The notes beneath the pieces were generated by a model. That model was not told where the DNA came from and did no database searches. It saw nothing but the letters and a program-made list of their open reading frames with translations. From Lachnospiraceae bacterium UBA3282 (GTDB lineage Bacteria > Bacillota > Clostridia > Lachnospirales > Lachnospiraceae), in NCBI GenBank assembly GCA_002361735.1, contig DETS01000119.1, positions 1-18,355 on the forward strand: a stretch of DNA of 18,355 nt. The letters are read 5' to 3'. Shown in pieces: positions 1 through 7,914 of the stretch (position 1 is its first letter; every line of letters begins with the position of its first letter). The position numbers were made by a program, and so were the translations under genes.

Positions 1-134
1 CTACAATAAACTTACGCTATCCCGTGCTCCGTCGCGTCTTGCAGTACCTCCCCTTTTATGGTATGATTGACGAAGATTATAACGACTATTCTAAATCTAT
101 GAACAGCAGTGATACACACAATCGACTTATATAG
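1..134 (+). CDS. 3' end of an unrecognised gene, cut by the window edge
   Basis: In frame 3 an open reading frame runs in from the left edge to a TAG at 132-134, giving 43 residues that include LRYPVLRRVLQYLPFYGMID and end in a hydrophilic tail (DTHNRLI). I do not recognise the family. The stop lies only 4 bases before the metA ribosome-binding site, the spacing expected for an upstream operon member. The other forward frames close earlier (frame 1 at base 9, frame 2 at base 70). No SAM riboswitch or terminator fits between this frame and metA, so metA is probably co-transcribed with it. The fragment is too short to exclude chance. Confidence 0.45.
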   Translation, partial: TINLRYPVLRRVLQYLPFYGMIDEDYNDYSKSMNSSDTHNRLI

Positions 135-138
135 AAAC

Positions 139-145
139 AAGGAGG
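139..145 (+). promoter_or_regulatory. Ribosome-binding site of metA
   Basis: AAGGAGG lies 6 bases before the ATG at 152. It is a near-perfect anti-16S match and fixes the metA start. Confidence 0.85.
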
Positions 146-151
146 CCACAA

Positions 152-1066
152 ATGCCTATCAAAGTAGCGGATCTTCTTCCCGCAACCAGCATTCTGGAAC
201 AGGAAAACATCTTCGTCATGACGGAATTTCGTGCTCTGCATCAGGATATCCGTCCTCTGGACGTTCTGATTTTAAACCTCATGCCTACCAAGGAAGTCAC
301 AGAGACGCAGCTTCTGCGAAAGCTCTCAAACTCCCCCCTGCAGGTAAACGTAGAATTTCTGCAGACCGCCAGCTATAAGCCGTTACATACCGATTCCAAT
401 CATATGCAGGCTTTTTACACCACCTTTGATCAGATCAAGGACCGCAAATTCGACGGCATGATCATCACCGGTGCGCCTCTGGATCATGTCCGCTTTGAGA
501 AGGTCGCCTACTGGGATGAAATCTGCACCATCATGGAGTGGGGACGCACCCATGTACACTGCACCCTCCATCTGTGTTGGGGCGCCTACGCCGCTTTGTA
601 CTATTTTTACGGACTGGATCGCGAAGATTTGGACGAGAAGCTCTCAGGCGTTTACCTGCATCAGATTCTCAAGAAAAAATCGCCCCTGTTCCGGGGCTTT
701 GACGACGTTTTTTACGCGCCCCAGTCAAGGGCTATGACCATCGCACCCTCTCAGATCGCCTCCGTGCCGGGTCTGGAGCTGATGGCTGTCTCCGACGAAG
801 CAGGCGTCGCCATCGCCAAAACCGAGGACAGCCGCCATTTCTTTGTCACCTGCCATCTGGAATACGACGCGGACACACTGGCGCTCGAATATGCCCGCGA
901 TCTGGAAAAGGGGATGCATCCGAAGATCCCGGTAAACTACTTCCCGGAAGACAATCCCGCCAGAGACCCCATCGTCAACTGGCGTGCCGCCGGACAGCTC
1001 TTTTTCTCTAACTGGCTCAATTACTACGTCTATCAGACCACACCTTACGATGTGCGGGAAATTTAA
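152..1066 (+). CDS. metA: Homoserine O-acyltransferase MetA (probably acetyl-CoA type)
   Basis: MetA acylates the hydroxyl of L-homoserine, the first committed step of methionine synthesis; it is cytosolic. The 304-residue length is typical of full-length MetA. The known active-site residues fall at the standard family numbers: Lys47 (in LNLMPTK), nucleophile Cys142 (in LHLCWGAYA), His235 and Glu237 (in CHLEYD), and Arg249. Residue 111, which in studied enzymes separates acetyl-CoA (Glu) from succinyl-CoA (Gly) users, is Asp here (ITGAPLDH). The acidic side chain suggests acetyl-CoA, but this is inference. The residue before His235 is Cys rather than the more usual Gly. A good AAGGAGG precedes the ATG. 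It follows an unknown partial gene by 17 bases and ends at a terminator. No SAM-I riboswitch or other methionine-responsive leader is visible within the window. Confidence 0.96.
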   Translation: MPIKVADLLPATSILEQENIFVMTEFRALHQDIRPLDVLILNLMPTKEVTETQLLRKLSNSPLQVNVEFLQTASYKPLHTDSNHMQAFYTTFDQIKDRKFDGMIITGAPLDHVRFEKVAYWDEICTIMEWGRTHVHCTLHLCWGAYAALYYFYGLDREDLDEKLSGVYLHQILKKKSPLFRGFDDVFYAPQSRAMTIAPSQIASVPGLELMAVSDEAGVAIAKTEDSRHFFVTCHLEYDADTLALEYARDLEKGMHPKIPVNYFPEDNPARDPIVNWRAAGQLFFSNWLNYYVYQTTPYDVREI

Positions 1067-1067
1067 T

Positions 1068-1081
1068 ATAACGTTCGTTAT
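1068..1081. repeat. Short perfect palindrome after metA
   Basis: ATAACG-TT-CGTTAT sits directly after the metA stop. It could be a small protein-binding site or an RNA hairpin. It is only 14 bases long and may be chance. Confidence 0.3.
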
Positions 1082-1090
1082 TAAATTTTA

Positions 1091-1122
1091 TGGAGCAGGA
1101 GAAACTATCATCTCCTGCTCCA
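1091..1122. terminator. Bidirectional terminator between metA and the foldase gene
   Basis: A perfect 12-bp stem (TGGAGCAGGAGA / TCTCCTGCTCCA) encloses an 8-base loop. Forward, the stem is followed by ATTTCCTTTTCT; reverse, by TAAAATTTAA. It lies between the stops of two converging genes (1066 and 1151) and can serve both. The T tracts are modest, but the stem is long and GC-rich. Confidence 0.85.
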
Positions 1123-1150
1123 TTTCCTTTTCTGACAAAACTACGAATCT

Positions 1151-2293
1151 TTACTGATACAATCCGACCAAATGATCGATTGCCATCCGTTTGATTTCTT
1201 CCTGCACCAAATAGCCGGCCCCATACCTCTTTACGTAGTCCTCACCCATTGTTTCCGTCTGCTCGGCGTAATACGCATCCGCATCAAAGGCAAGACCCGC
1301 ATCATCAAAGAGAGCCTGCCATACCATGGCTTCCTTTACCTGCTCCTGCGCTCTCTGCGTGAGCTCTTTTTCGTAAGCAATCTCATCCTCCGGCTCCACT
1401 CCGGAATTGTTATCCTCATTCTTCAAAAGAGACTTTGTCGCCTTCACGTATTTCTTAGGATAGGTTTTCACTGTAGAGTGTTCCACGACATAGGTTTCGA
1501 GGTAATCCTGAAGATGTTCCCGATAAAAATCATCTTCTACTTTTGCCCGATACTCAGCGGCAGTGCTTACCCCTTCCGTTTCCGCCAGATTCTCGGCAAC
1601 AAACGCATCCGTAAATTCCGGCGCCACCTGAATACCATTGACCGTGACCGCAAAAACAGCGTCTTTGCCTGCCAGCTCCTCAGCGTAATCCTCCGGGAAG
1701 GTGACCTCCACCGATAGTTCCTCGCCGGGTTTGTGTCCGATCAGCTGCTGTTCAAAATCATCTACAAACGATCCCGATCCGATGGTCAGGTCATATCCTG
1801 CGCCGCCGCTGTTTCCGCCCTCAAACTCGACGCCATCGACTGTACCCACAAAATCTATGTTGACTTCATCGCCATCAGCGATGACAAGCTGTTCATCCGT
1901 GCTCAGCTCTTTATAGGATTCCAGCGTTGTGTTGATCTCATTCTCCACTTCCTCCTCAGTGGCTGCGACCTCATCCGCCGGTACGGAAATATTCTTATAA
2001 TCGACCAGATCGAGCATTGACGCCAGATCCGCGTTCTCTATCCTGCCGTCGTTCGCAAGCCCCTTACTGTAATCGGTACCGGGCGTCGTGCGGATTGCCA
2101 TCAGATAAACCTGTTTCCCCACTAACAGCGCAAGTCCCAAAACGACAACCGCCGCCACCACATATCCGATCGCTCTGGCAATGCCGGCTTCTCTTTTCGC
2201 CTTTCGCACCTGTTTTTTGCGTGCTTCCCGCTTTGCCTTACTTTTACTTACATTTGTGTCTGTGTCCTTCTGATCCGCCTTTTTCATTCCCAT
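1151..2293 (-). CDS. Membrane-anchored trigger-factor-like FKBP peptidyl-prolyl isomerase
   Basis: Predicted foldase for exported proteins, acting outside the membrane. Residues 1-40 are Lys/Arg-rich (cytoplasmic side), about 41-66 form one membrane segment, and the rest is predicted extracellular. Residues about 95-135 resemble the linker before the isomerase domain of trigger factor. Residues about 140-222 are an FKBP-type isomerase domain (GDEVNIDFVGTVDG, then FVDDFEQQLIGHKPGE). Residues 223-380 are helical and resemble the trigger-factor C-terminal chaperone region. The N-terminal ribosome-binding domain of true trigger factor is absent and replaced by the anchor. A membrane helix rather than a lipobox distinguishes it from PrsA lipoproteins. 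AAGGAA 6 bases before ATG 2293 favours the first of two close ATGs (2293 and 2287). It lies downstream of ligA across a 139-base gap and ends at the terminator shared with metA. Confidence 0.85.
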   Translation of the reverse strand: MGMKKADQKDTDTNVSKSKAKREARKKQVRKAKREAGIARAIGYVVAAVVVLGLALLVGKQVYLMAIRTTPGTDYSKGLANDGRIENADLASMLDLVDYKNISVPADEVAATEEEVENEINTTLESYKELSTDEQLVIADGDEVNIDFVGTVDGVEFEGGNSGGAGYDLTIGSGSFVDDFEQQLIGHKPGEELSVEVTFPEDYAEELAGKDAVFAVTVNGIQVAPEFTDAFVAENLAETEGVSTAAEYRAKVEDDFYREHLQDYLETYVVEHSTVKTYPKKYVKATKSLLKNEDNNSGVEPEDEIAYEKELTQRAQEQVKEAMVWQALFDDAGLAFDADAYYAEQTETMGEDYVKRYGAGYLVQEEIKRMAIDHLVGLYQ

Positions 2294-2335
2294 GATAGGT
2301 TCCTTCTTTCTGACAAATTTTTTTATCCAGAAAAT

Positions 2336-2364
2336 AATTTATCACATCTTTGCCGGAAAGGAAA
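2336..2364 (-). promoter_or_regulatory. Possible weak promoter for the foldase gene
   Basis: On the minus strand TTTCCT (2364-2359), a 17-base spacer and TAAATT (2341-2336) lie about 42 bases before the foldase ATG. The match is weak. The rest of the 139-base gap after ligA is AT-rich, and I see no convincing ligA terminator in it, so read-through from ligA is also possible. Confidence 0.3.
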
Positions 2365-2432
2365 TAGTTTGGACAAAGTTCACAAATAATGCACAATTTC
2401 CGAAACGTACAAAATATGCCTTTTTCCCGCCT

Positions 2433-4406
2433 CTACTGAAGATACTCCTGCATAAAGTCCTCCTCCGACACGATCCGCACGCCCAGTTCCTTTGCCTTCT
2501 TATTCTTAGAAGACTGCGAGGCGGTGTCGTTGTTGATCAGGCAGACCGTCTTTCCCGTCACACTGCCCGTCACCTTCCCGCCGCGCCGCTCGATTTCCTC
2601 CTTTAAGGCGTTTCGGTTCTCAAAGTGCAAAAGGCTCCCCGTGATCACAAAGCTCATGCCGGCAAGGTTCTGTGTACCCTCCTGCATCGGCTTTTCTTCG
2701 ATTACAAGTTCCGTCATCAGATCGGCAAGCTGTTCCATTGCCTTCTCCTGATGAAAGAAATCATAAATACTCTTAGCGATCACCTCTCCGATCCCATCAA
2801 TCTCCGCCAGCTCCTCCTGTGAAGCATTTTTCAATGCTTCCAGGTCATAATCAAATTGTCTGCACAAAAGTTTCGCGTTTGCCACGCCGATATTCTCGAT
2901 TCCCAGCCCGTAGATAAGACGGGGCAGAGTTGTGTTTCTGGCTCTGTCCAGACTCTCCGAAAGATTTTGCCACGATTTATCCCCGAAGCCTTCCATCTGT
3001 GTAATTTCTTTCTGAAAGCGTGCCAGACGAAAGAGATCCGCAAAACTATGCAAAAAGCCTTTCGCGAGAAATTTCTCCAAAGTAGACTCGGAGAGACCGT
3101 CCACATTAAGGGCATCCCTGCTCACAAACAGGGTGAACGCCTTGATTTTCTTCGCATCACAATCCGGATTATCACAGTAAAGGGTCTGCACATCGTTTTC
3201 CTGACGGATGCGGGTGGGTTCCCCGCAGACAGGACAGTGTCCGGGGATTTCCAGATTATCGCTCCCCGTCAGATTCTCCGCAATCTGGGGAATGATCATA
3301 TTCGCCTTATAGACCGTAATGCGATCCCCGATTCCCAGTTTTAAGCCTCTGACAATGCTGATATTGTGAACGGAGGCACGGCTGACCGTCGTACCTTCCA
3401 GCTCCACCGGCTCAAAAATTGCCACGGGATTGATCAGTCCCGTGCGGCTGGCGCTCCACTCCATCTCCAAAAGCGTGGTCTCCCGCAGTTCATCCGCCCA
3501 CTTGAAGGCAATGGAATCTCGCGGGAATTTGGCGGTTCTGCCCAAAGACGCGCCGTAAGCCATATCGTCGTAGGTCAGGACCAGACCGTCCGAAGGCACA
3601 TCATAGGTTTTGATCTTCTCCTCAAAATAACTAATGTTATCTAATATATTGTCCGGTTCCACCTCGCGGTACTCCACCACCTCAAACCCCTGCTCCCGCA
3701 AGAACGCAAACTGCTCCTTCCTGGCATTATGAAAGTCCACATCGGCGCGCACCAGAGAAAATGCGAAAAAGCGCACGTTCCTGCCCGCCGTGACCTGATT
3801 GTCAAGCTGTCTGACGCTGCCGCTGCAAAGGTTTCTGGGATTTTTGTATTTCTCCTGTTCCTCCTCGATCTCGCGGTTTAACTTCTCAAAATCACTGTAG
3901 GTGATGACTGCTTCGCCCCGCAGCACCAGTTCTCCCTGATAAGGGATCTTAAGCGGCAGATTGCGAAATACTCTGGCGTTTCCCGTAACGACTTCCCCCA
4001 CCTCACCGTTTCCTCTGGTGACCGCTTTTTCCAGTTTCCCGTCCCTGTAGGTCAAAACGATGGTCAGTCCGTCCAGCTTCCAGGAAAGAAGACCTTTTTT
4101 CCCATTCAGCCAGTCCTGCAGCTCCTCCCTGCTCTTTGTTTTTGCCAGAGAAAGCATGGGGGTATCATGACGCTCCTTAGGCAGTTCATCCACGGCCTCA
4201 TAGCCCACCTTCACCGTAGGGCTGTCCGCAAAAACAACACCCGTCTCTTTTTCGAGCGCTTCCAGTTCATCGTAGAGCCTGTCATACTCGAAGTTCGACA
4301 TGATCTCCTCGTCCTTCGCGTAATATGCCTCGGAAGCTTTATTTAAAAGTATCGTCAATTCCCGCATTCGCTCTCTTTTATGTTCCACTGTCTGCTGATC
4401 CGCCAT
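2433..4406 (-). CDS. ligA: NAD+-dependent DNA ligase LigA
   Basis: Seals nicks in replication and repair by adenylating its active-site Lys from NAD+. The 657 residues carry all expected parts in order: N-terminal NAD-binding region with SNFEYDRLYDEL (37-48) and HDTPMLSLAKT (80-90); nucleotidyltransferase motif I KLDG with acceptor Lys110; LVLRGEAVI near 161; FFAFSL near 213; PSDGLVLTYDD near 271; FKWADE at 301; OB region RTGLINPVAIFEPVEL near 321; a Zn finger with Cys391, 394, 411 and 416; helix-hairpin-helix repeats about 440-545; BRCT domain about 585-657. The sequence differs from the most common bacterial LigA in several motifs, for example KLDGLT for KxDGxA and NMIIPQI for GDVIPQV, yet no catalytic residue appears lost. 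GGGAGA 6 bases before the ATG supports the start. It lies 64 bases after rluF. Confidence 0.95.
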   Translation of the reverse strand: MADQQTVEHKRERMRELTILLNKASEAYYAKDEEIMSNFEYDRLYDELEALEKETGVVFADSPTVKVGYEAVDELPKERHDTPMLSLAKTKSREELQDWLNGKKGLLSWKLDGLTIVLTYRDGKLEKAVTRGNGEVGEVVTGNARVFRNLPLKIPYQGELVLRGEAVITYSDFEKLNREIEEEQEKYKNPRNLCSGSVRQLDNQVTAGRNVRFFAFSLVRADVDFHNARKEQFAFLREQGFEVVEYREVEPDNILDNISYFEEKIKTYDVPSDGLVLTYDDMAYGASLGRTAKFPRDSIAFKWADELRETTLLEMEWSASRTGLINPVAIFEPVELEGTTVSRASVHNISIVRGLKLGIGDRITVYKANMIIPQIAENLTGSDNLEIPGHCPVCGEPTRIRQENDVQTLYCDNPDCDAKKIKAFTLFVSRDALNVDGLSESTLEKFLAKGFLHSFADLFRLARFQKEITQMEGFGDKSWQNLSESLDRARNTTLPRLIYGLGIENIGVANAKLLCRQFDYDLEALKNASQEELAEIDGIGEVIAKSIYDFFHQEKAMEQLADLMTELVIEEKPMQEGTQNLAGMSFVITGSLLHFENRNALKEEIERRGGKVTGSVTGKTVCLINNDTASQSSKNKKAKELGVRIVSEEDFMQEYLQ

Positions 4407-4470
4407 TTTTGTTCTCCCACTACTCTTAACTCAGACTGCCGTTTCCTGTTCTGCGTCCTTTCGCTCTCCG

Positions 4471-5190
4471 TCACTTTGCCTCCAGCCCGCAAAGGCCATA
4501 AAGCGCTGTCCGTTCCGCCTCCGTAAGCTCTCTGTATTCGCCCGGCTTGAGATTCCCGAGTTCAATATTCATAACACGCGTTCTTTTAAGACTTTTGATC
4601 TCATAGCCTTGTGTCCTGCACATACGACGTATCTGCCTGTTTAACCCCTGCGTGAGGGTCATCTTCAGGGTCTTATCTCCCATCCGCTCGATTTTGCAGG
4701 GACGTGTCTTCTGTGAAAGCTCCTCCAGATATACCCCTGCCCGTAGATTTGCGATGGCTGCCTCTTCCCATGTTTTGTCGCTCTTTACGATATACTCCTT
4801 TTCGTGCCCGTTCCGCCCCCGCATCATCGCGTCGATCAGCGCTCCATCATCCGTCAGAAGCAGCAGTCCCTCGGAGTCCTTATCCAACCGCCCGGCATAA
4901 GTTACCCGCCTGGGATATCCGATCTCCTTTGTCACGATCCGTCCCGCGTGCGCGTCCCGCTCCGTACAGACCACATCACGAGGCTTATAATATGCCAAAA
5001 CCACATGATCCTGCGGTGTATGGAGTGTTTTTCCGCGAACCGTGACTACATCCGCATCCGACACCTTCCTCCCTGCCTGCGCCCTTTCCCCGTTCACAAG
5101 GACGACACCTTCCTCTATCAGCTTATCCGCATCCCGCCTGGAGCATACTCCGCAAACGGCAAGATATTTATTCAAGCGAACCGCTTCCAT
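4471..5190 (-). CDS. rluF: 23S rRNA pseudouridine synthase, RluF type
   Basis: Converts a 23S rRNA uridine (U2604 by E. coli numbering) to pseudouridine. An S4 RNA-binding domain covers residues about 4-50 (VRLNKYLAVCGVCSRRDAD). The catalytic block AGRLDKDSEGLLLLT places the catalytic Asp at 103. HEKEYIV and the C-terminal TQGLNRQIRRMCRTQGYE followed by LKRTRVMNIEL match RluF more closely than RluB or RsuA. The longest frame starts at a TTG at 5196, but GGGGGAAGG abuts that codon with no spacing. The ATG at 5190 lies 6 bases after the same site, so I take it as the start (239 residues). The preceding gene stops at 5193, 2 bases away, so the two are probably translationally coupled. The exact modified base is inferred from family resemblance. 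Confidence 0.9.
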   Translation of the reverse strand: MEAVRLNKYLAVCGVCSRRDADKLIEEGVVLVNGERAQAGRKVSDADVVTVRGKTLHTPQDHVVLAYYKPRDVVCTERDAHAGRIVTKEIGYPRRVTYAGRLDKDSEGLLLLTDDGALIDAMMRGRNGHEKEYIVKSDKTWEEAAIANLRAGVYLEELSQKTRPCKIERMGDKTLKMTLTQGLNRQIRRMCRTQGYEIKSLKRTRVMNIELGNLKPGEYRELTEAERTALYGLCGLEAK

Positions 5191-5192
5191 GT

Positions 5193-6350
5193 TCAACCTT
5201 CCCCCGCACCCACAGTACTATCCTCCGCCGCTTCTGTTTCACCGGCAGACACTTTAGCTTCTTCCGACTCTGTTCTCTCCACCCCGTGTTCCATCAGAAA
5301 TGTGCGCCATTTATCGTAATGCTGCGCATAAAGATGCACCCCGTCAAAGGTCAGCTCCGCCTGCAGATACCCCTCCTCGTCCGTAAAAAGAGGATTACAA
5401 TCCAGATAGAAGACATCTTTGCCGTTGGCAAGCCTTGCCGCCGCCACATTTTTATCATTGATGTTGATATTGTTAAACTCTGACTCCATATTATTCTTTT
5501 CCCGGCTCACATGGAGATTTGCCATCACATAGATGATTGCCTCAGGCTGCCACTCTCGAAGCTGACGAAGCACCTTCAGATATTGTTTCAGATACATCGG
5601 CGTATCGCCATAGCCCAACTCGTTCATGCCTAGCATGATGTAAATCTTGCCATAACTCTTTTCCTGCAAGATCTCTTTCATGTCCACCTTCTCTCCCGTC
5701 CGCTGCCAAGTCACTCCCGTGTCTTCCAGGAGCTTATAAATAGTCATGCCGTTATCACAGAAAAAGTCAGCGCCATCAAACCCCGCATAGTCGGATATGC
5801 CCAAAGTTCTGGAATCTCCCAGGAAAACGGCATCATTAAAATAACTATCGTTCTCTAATATATAATCATAGGTAGTGGTCAATGCAACTTTTCCTGCATC
5901 CGAATAGTATCGGGAATTTGTCTCGGTTGGCGTATATTCTATAAATTTCGTAGCCCGTTCTTCCTCTTTTGGCGGTTTTACTGTAATTGCGGTTTTTTGA
6001 ATATTGTTATTTTGTCTTATATTCTTGCCATTTTGCGTAATATCCTTCTTGCGTGTTCCTTCATTTTCCTTTTTTTCTTCGTCTGACTGCACATCATTTG
6101 CAACATAACAAGCCTCCGACTTATCGTTATTCAGATCACCTTCAAGCATTTTTGCAAACAATCCAACCCCATCAGTGCACTCATCCGCCCCTTCATTGCC
6201 GCTCTTTATTACCGCTATATTTTTATCGTTTTCCCGCCCTTCTATTTTATGAAAGAAAGGCAGCATAAAAAGAGCGGTAAACAACACCAGTATGATAAAC
6301 GGGCAGTTATAGACGATTTCCCATAAATGTTTTGTTTTATTACCGCGCAT
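5193..6350 (-). CDS. Membrane-anchored SGNH/GDSL hydrolase, partner of the MBOAT acyltransferase
   Basis: Probable acyl transferase or esterase acting on an exported polymer. One membrane segment at about 15-33 follows a short basic N-terminus. Residues about 35-150 are a polar linker rich in Asn, Lys and Glu. The SGNH domain follows: block I VFLGDSRTLG with nucleophile Ser180, Asn202-like region near CDNGMT, block III MLGMNELG with Asn243, and block V DGVHLYAQHY with Asp336 and His339. The tail 357-385 is acidic and Ala/Ser-rich. It starts 30 bases after the MBOAT gene, a pairing used to O-acetylate extracellular polysaccharide or wall polymers (AlgI/AlgJ and similar systems). The start has GGAAAGGA about 11 bases upstream, a rather long spacing. 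Bases about 5940-6240, encoding the linker, are clearly more AT-rich than their surroundings. The substrate is unknown. Confidence 0.85.
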   Translation of the reverse strand: MRGNKTKHLWEIVYNCPFIILVLFTALFMLPFFHKIEGRENDKNIAVIKSGNEGADECTDGVGLFAKMLEGDLNNDKSEACYVANDVQSDEEKKENEGTRKKDITQNGKNIRQNNNIQKTAITVKPPKEEERATKFIEYTPTETNSRYYSDAGKVALTTTYDYILENDSYFNDAVFLGDSRTLGISDYAGFDGADFFCDNGMTIYKLLEDTGVTWQRTGEKVDMKEILQEKSYGKIYIMLGMNELGYGDTPMYLKQYLKVLRQLREWQPEAIIYVMANLHVSREKNNMESEFNNININDKNVAAARLANGKDVFYLDCNPLFTDEEGYLQAELTFDGVHLYAQHYDKWRTFLMEHGVERTESEEAKVSAGETEAAEDSTVGAGEG

Positions 6351-6380
6351 ATCTTATTTTGTCCTTTCCTGCCATGCACG

Positions 6381-7799
6381 TTAAAATCTAAAATAGAGAA
6401 ACGGATTATTGCTTCCTGACATCATTTCATATACGGACCACCAAAACACCGCCAGCAAAAACAGCACCATAAACCAACGGTCTTTCCATTTCCAATACAG
6501 CTTCCCCGGTAAAGGCGTCGAGAAAATAACACACGCTATTAAAAGCAAGGCATACTCTCTCAGATATCGAAAAAGCTGTGTCGTTCCCACCAAGACTTTC
6601 TCTCTATGCAGACCAATCAAATTTTCCAGATAACCCGCAAGCTGCCCTATATCCGTAATGCCAAAGATTACCCAGGTCACGGGAATCAGCAGAAGCGTAT
6701 ACATATGTCCGAAAACAGCGTTACGCTCCATCCATTTCCCATAAGTTCTCTTTTCCAAAGAAATGAGCAGGAAGAACGTGATGCCCCAGAGCACAAAATT
6801 CCAATTTGCACCGTGCCACAGACCCGTAAGCGCCCAGACGACAAAAAGATTAAACACCGTGCGCATACGCCCTTTACGGCTGCCGCCAAGCGGGAAATAG
6901 ACATACTCCCGAAACCATCTTCCCAGCGTCATATGCCAGCGTCTCCAAAATTCCGAAAGGGAACGGGACACATAGGGATTATTGAAATTTCGCGGAATCG
7001 AAAAGCCCAGCATCTTACCAAGCCCTATCGCCATCACGGAATATCCCCAGAAATCAAAATAAATCTGAAAAGAATACGCAAATGCACCTAACCAGGCAAC
7101 CAATGTGTGCAGCCGCCCTGCTCCTGCCGTCATGATCGAGTTCCAGAGCGTGCCGATCTGATTGGCTAAAAGCACCTTGAGCCCGAGGCCTGCCGTAAAA
7201 AGTTTCAACCCATTCTCCAGATCGCGAATCCGCACCTTACGGTCCAACAGACGCTGCTCCACCTCTCCATAGCGGACGATAGGCCCCGCAATCAGCTGCG
7301 GGAACATGCAGATGTAAGCGGCAAAGGTAAGCAGTCCCGCCTGCTTCTCCACCGTGCCGCGATAACAGTCTATCTGATAAGAAAGCATCTGAAAGGTATA
7401 AAAGCTGATTCCCAGCGGAAGCGTCAACGCAAGCAGCGGCAGATAGTCATGTCCCGCCAGGCTGTTTACACTTTTCGCCGTAAAATCCCAATATTTGAAG
7501 ACGAACAAAACGCTGAGGTCAAGGACAGCCGCCAATGCGAGCGCCCGTTTTTTCCGCCTTGCTGTCTTCTGCCTTCTATTCGTCTGCGGAGAACGGGGTT
7601 CCCAGAACATATAGCGGCTCAATCCATAATTTACCAGGATAGACAAAAGAAGCAGCAGAACAAAGTACGGTTCCCCCACTCCATAGAAAATCAGACTTCC
7701 CAGTAAAAGTATGATGTTGCGATATTTGGGCAATGCTACATATATTATGATAAAAATCGGCAAAAACCGAAATAAAAAACCGACACTGGAAAATAACAT
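6381..7799 (-). CDS. MBOAT-family membrane O-acyltransferase (AlgI/DltB-like)
   Basis: A polytopic membrane enzyme that passes acyl groups, usually acetyl, across the membrane to a polymer. The protein (472 residues from the chosen start) has about ten hydrophobic segments and the family motifs: LIAGPIVRYGE, FDFWGYSVMAIGLGKMLGF, NFNNPY, EFWRRWHMTLGRWFREYVY (with the first conserved His, about residue 289) and LTGLWHGANWNFVLWG (with the catalytic His at about 329). The longest frame begins at a GTG at 7823, but the ATG at 7799 begins MLFSS, the classic start of this family, and has GGGAG 8 bases upstream. It is the first gene of a unit with its own promoter, followed after 30 bases by the SGNH hydrolase. 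Alginate-type O-acetylation is the family model; the real acceptor here cannot be read from sequence. Confidence 0.93.
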   Translation of the reverse strand: MLFSSVGFLFRFLPIFIIIYVALPKYRNIILLLGSLIFYGVGEPYFVLLLLLSILVNYGLSRYMFWEPRSPQTNRRQKTARRKKRALALAAVLDLSVLFVFKYWDFTAKSVNSLAGHDYLPLLALTLPLGISFYTFQMLSYQIDCYRGTVEKQAGLLTFAAYICMFPQLIAGPIVRYGEVEQRLLDRKVRIRDLENGLKLFTAGLGLKVLLANQIGTLWNSIMTAGAGRLHTLVAWLGAFAYSFQIYFDFWGYSVMAIGLGKMLGFSIPRNFNNPYVSRSLSEFWRRWHMTLGRWFREYVYFPLGGSRKGRMRTVFNLFVVWALTGLWHGANWNFVLWGITFFLLISLEKRTYGKWMERNAVFGHMYTLLLIPVTWVIFGITDIGQLAGYLENLIGLHREKVLVGTTQLFRYLREYALLLIACVIFSTPLPGKLYWKWKDRWFMVLFLLAVFWWSVYEMMSGSNNPFLYFRF

Positions 7800-7861
7800 C
7801 AACGAAACTCCCTGCACAAACACTAGCTAAAGTGGTTTCTCTTTCGCGAAAATCTATATCT

Positions 7862-7890
7862 AGTATATTGCAGGCGACACTATTTGACAA
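7862..7890 (-). promoter_or_regulatory. Sigma-A promoter of the MBOAT/SGNH unit
   Basis: On the minus strand TTGTCA (7890-7885), a 17-base spacer and TATACT (7867-7862) form a strong vegetative promoter in the gap after the rsmF-like gene. It is about 60 bases before the MBOAT ATG. The gap shows no clear terminator for the gene above it, so read-through may add to this promoter. Confidence 0.8.
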
Positions 7891-7914
7891 GTACCTATCC
7901 AAAATTTAAGTATT

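Noticed and set aside
1..151. SAM riboswitch or T-box upstream of metA
   Set aside because: No conserved riboswitch core is visible and the stretch is mostly an open frame ending at 134.
109..378. 89-codon frame overlapping the start of metA
   Set aside because: Out of frame with metA, low-complexity Ser/Gly/His composition, no ribosome-binding site.
1172..1717. 181-codon plus-strand open frame
   Set aside because: Lies wholly opposite the foldase gene; composition is an antisense artefact.
4804..5319. 171-codon plus-strand open frame
   Set aside because: Spans the end of the SGNH gene and the start of rluF in antisense; no supporting signals.
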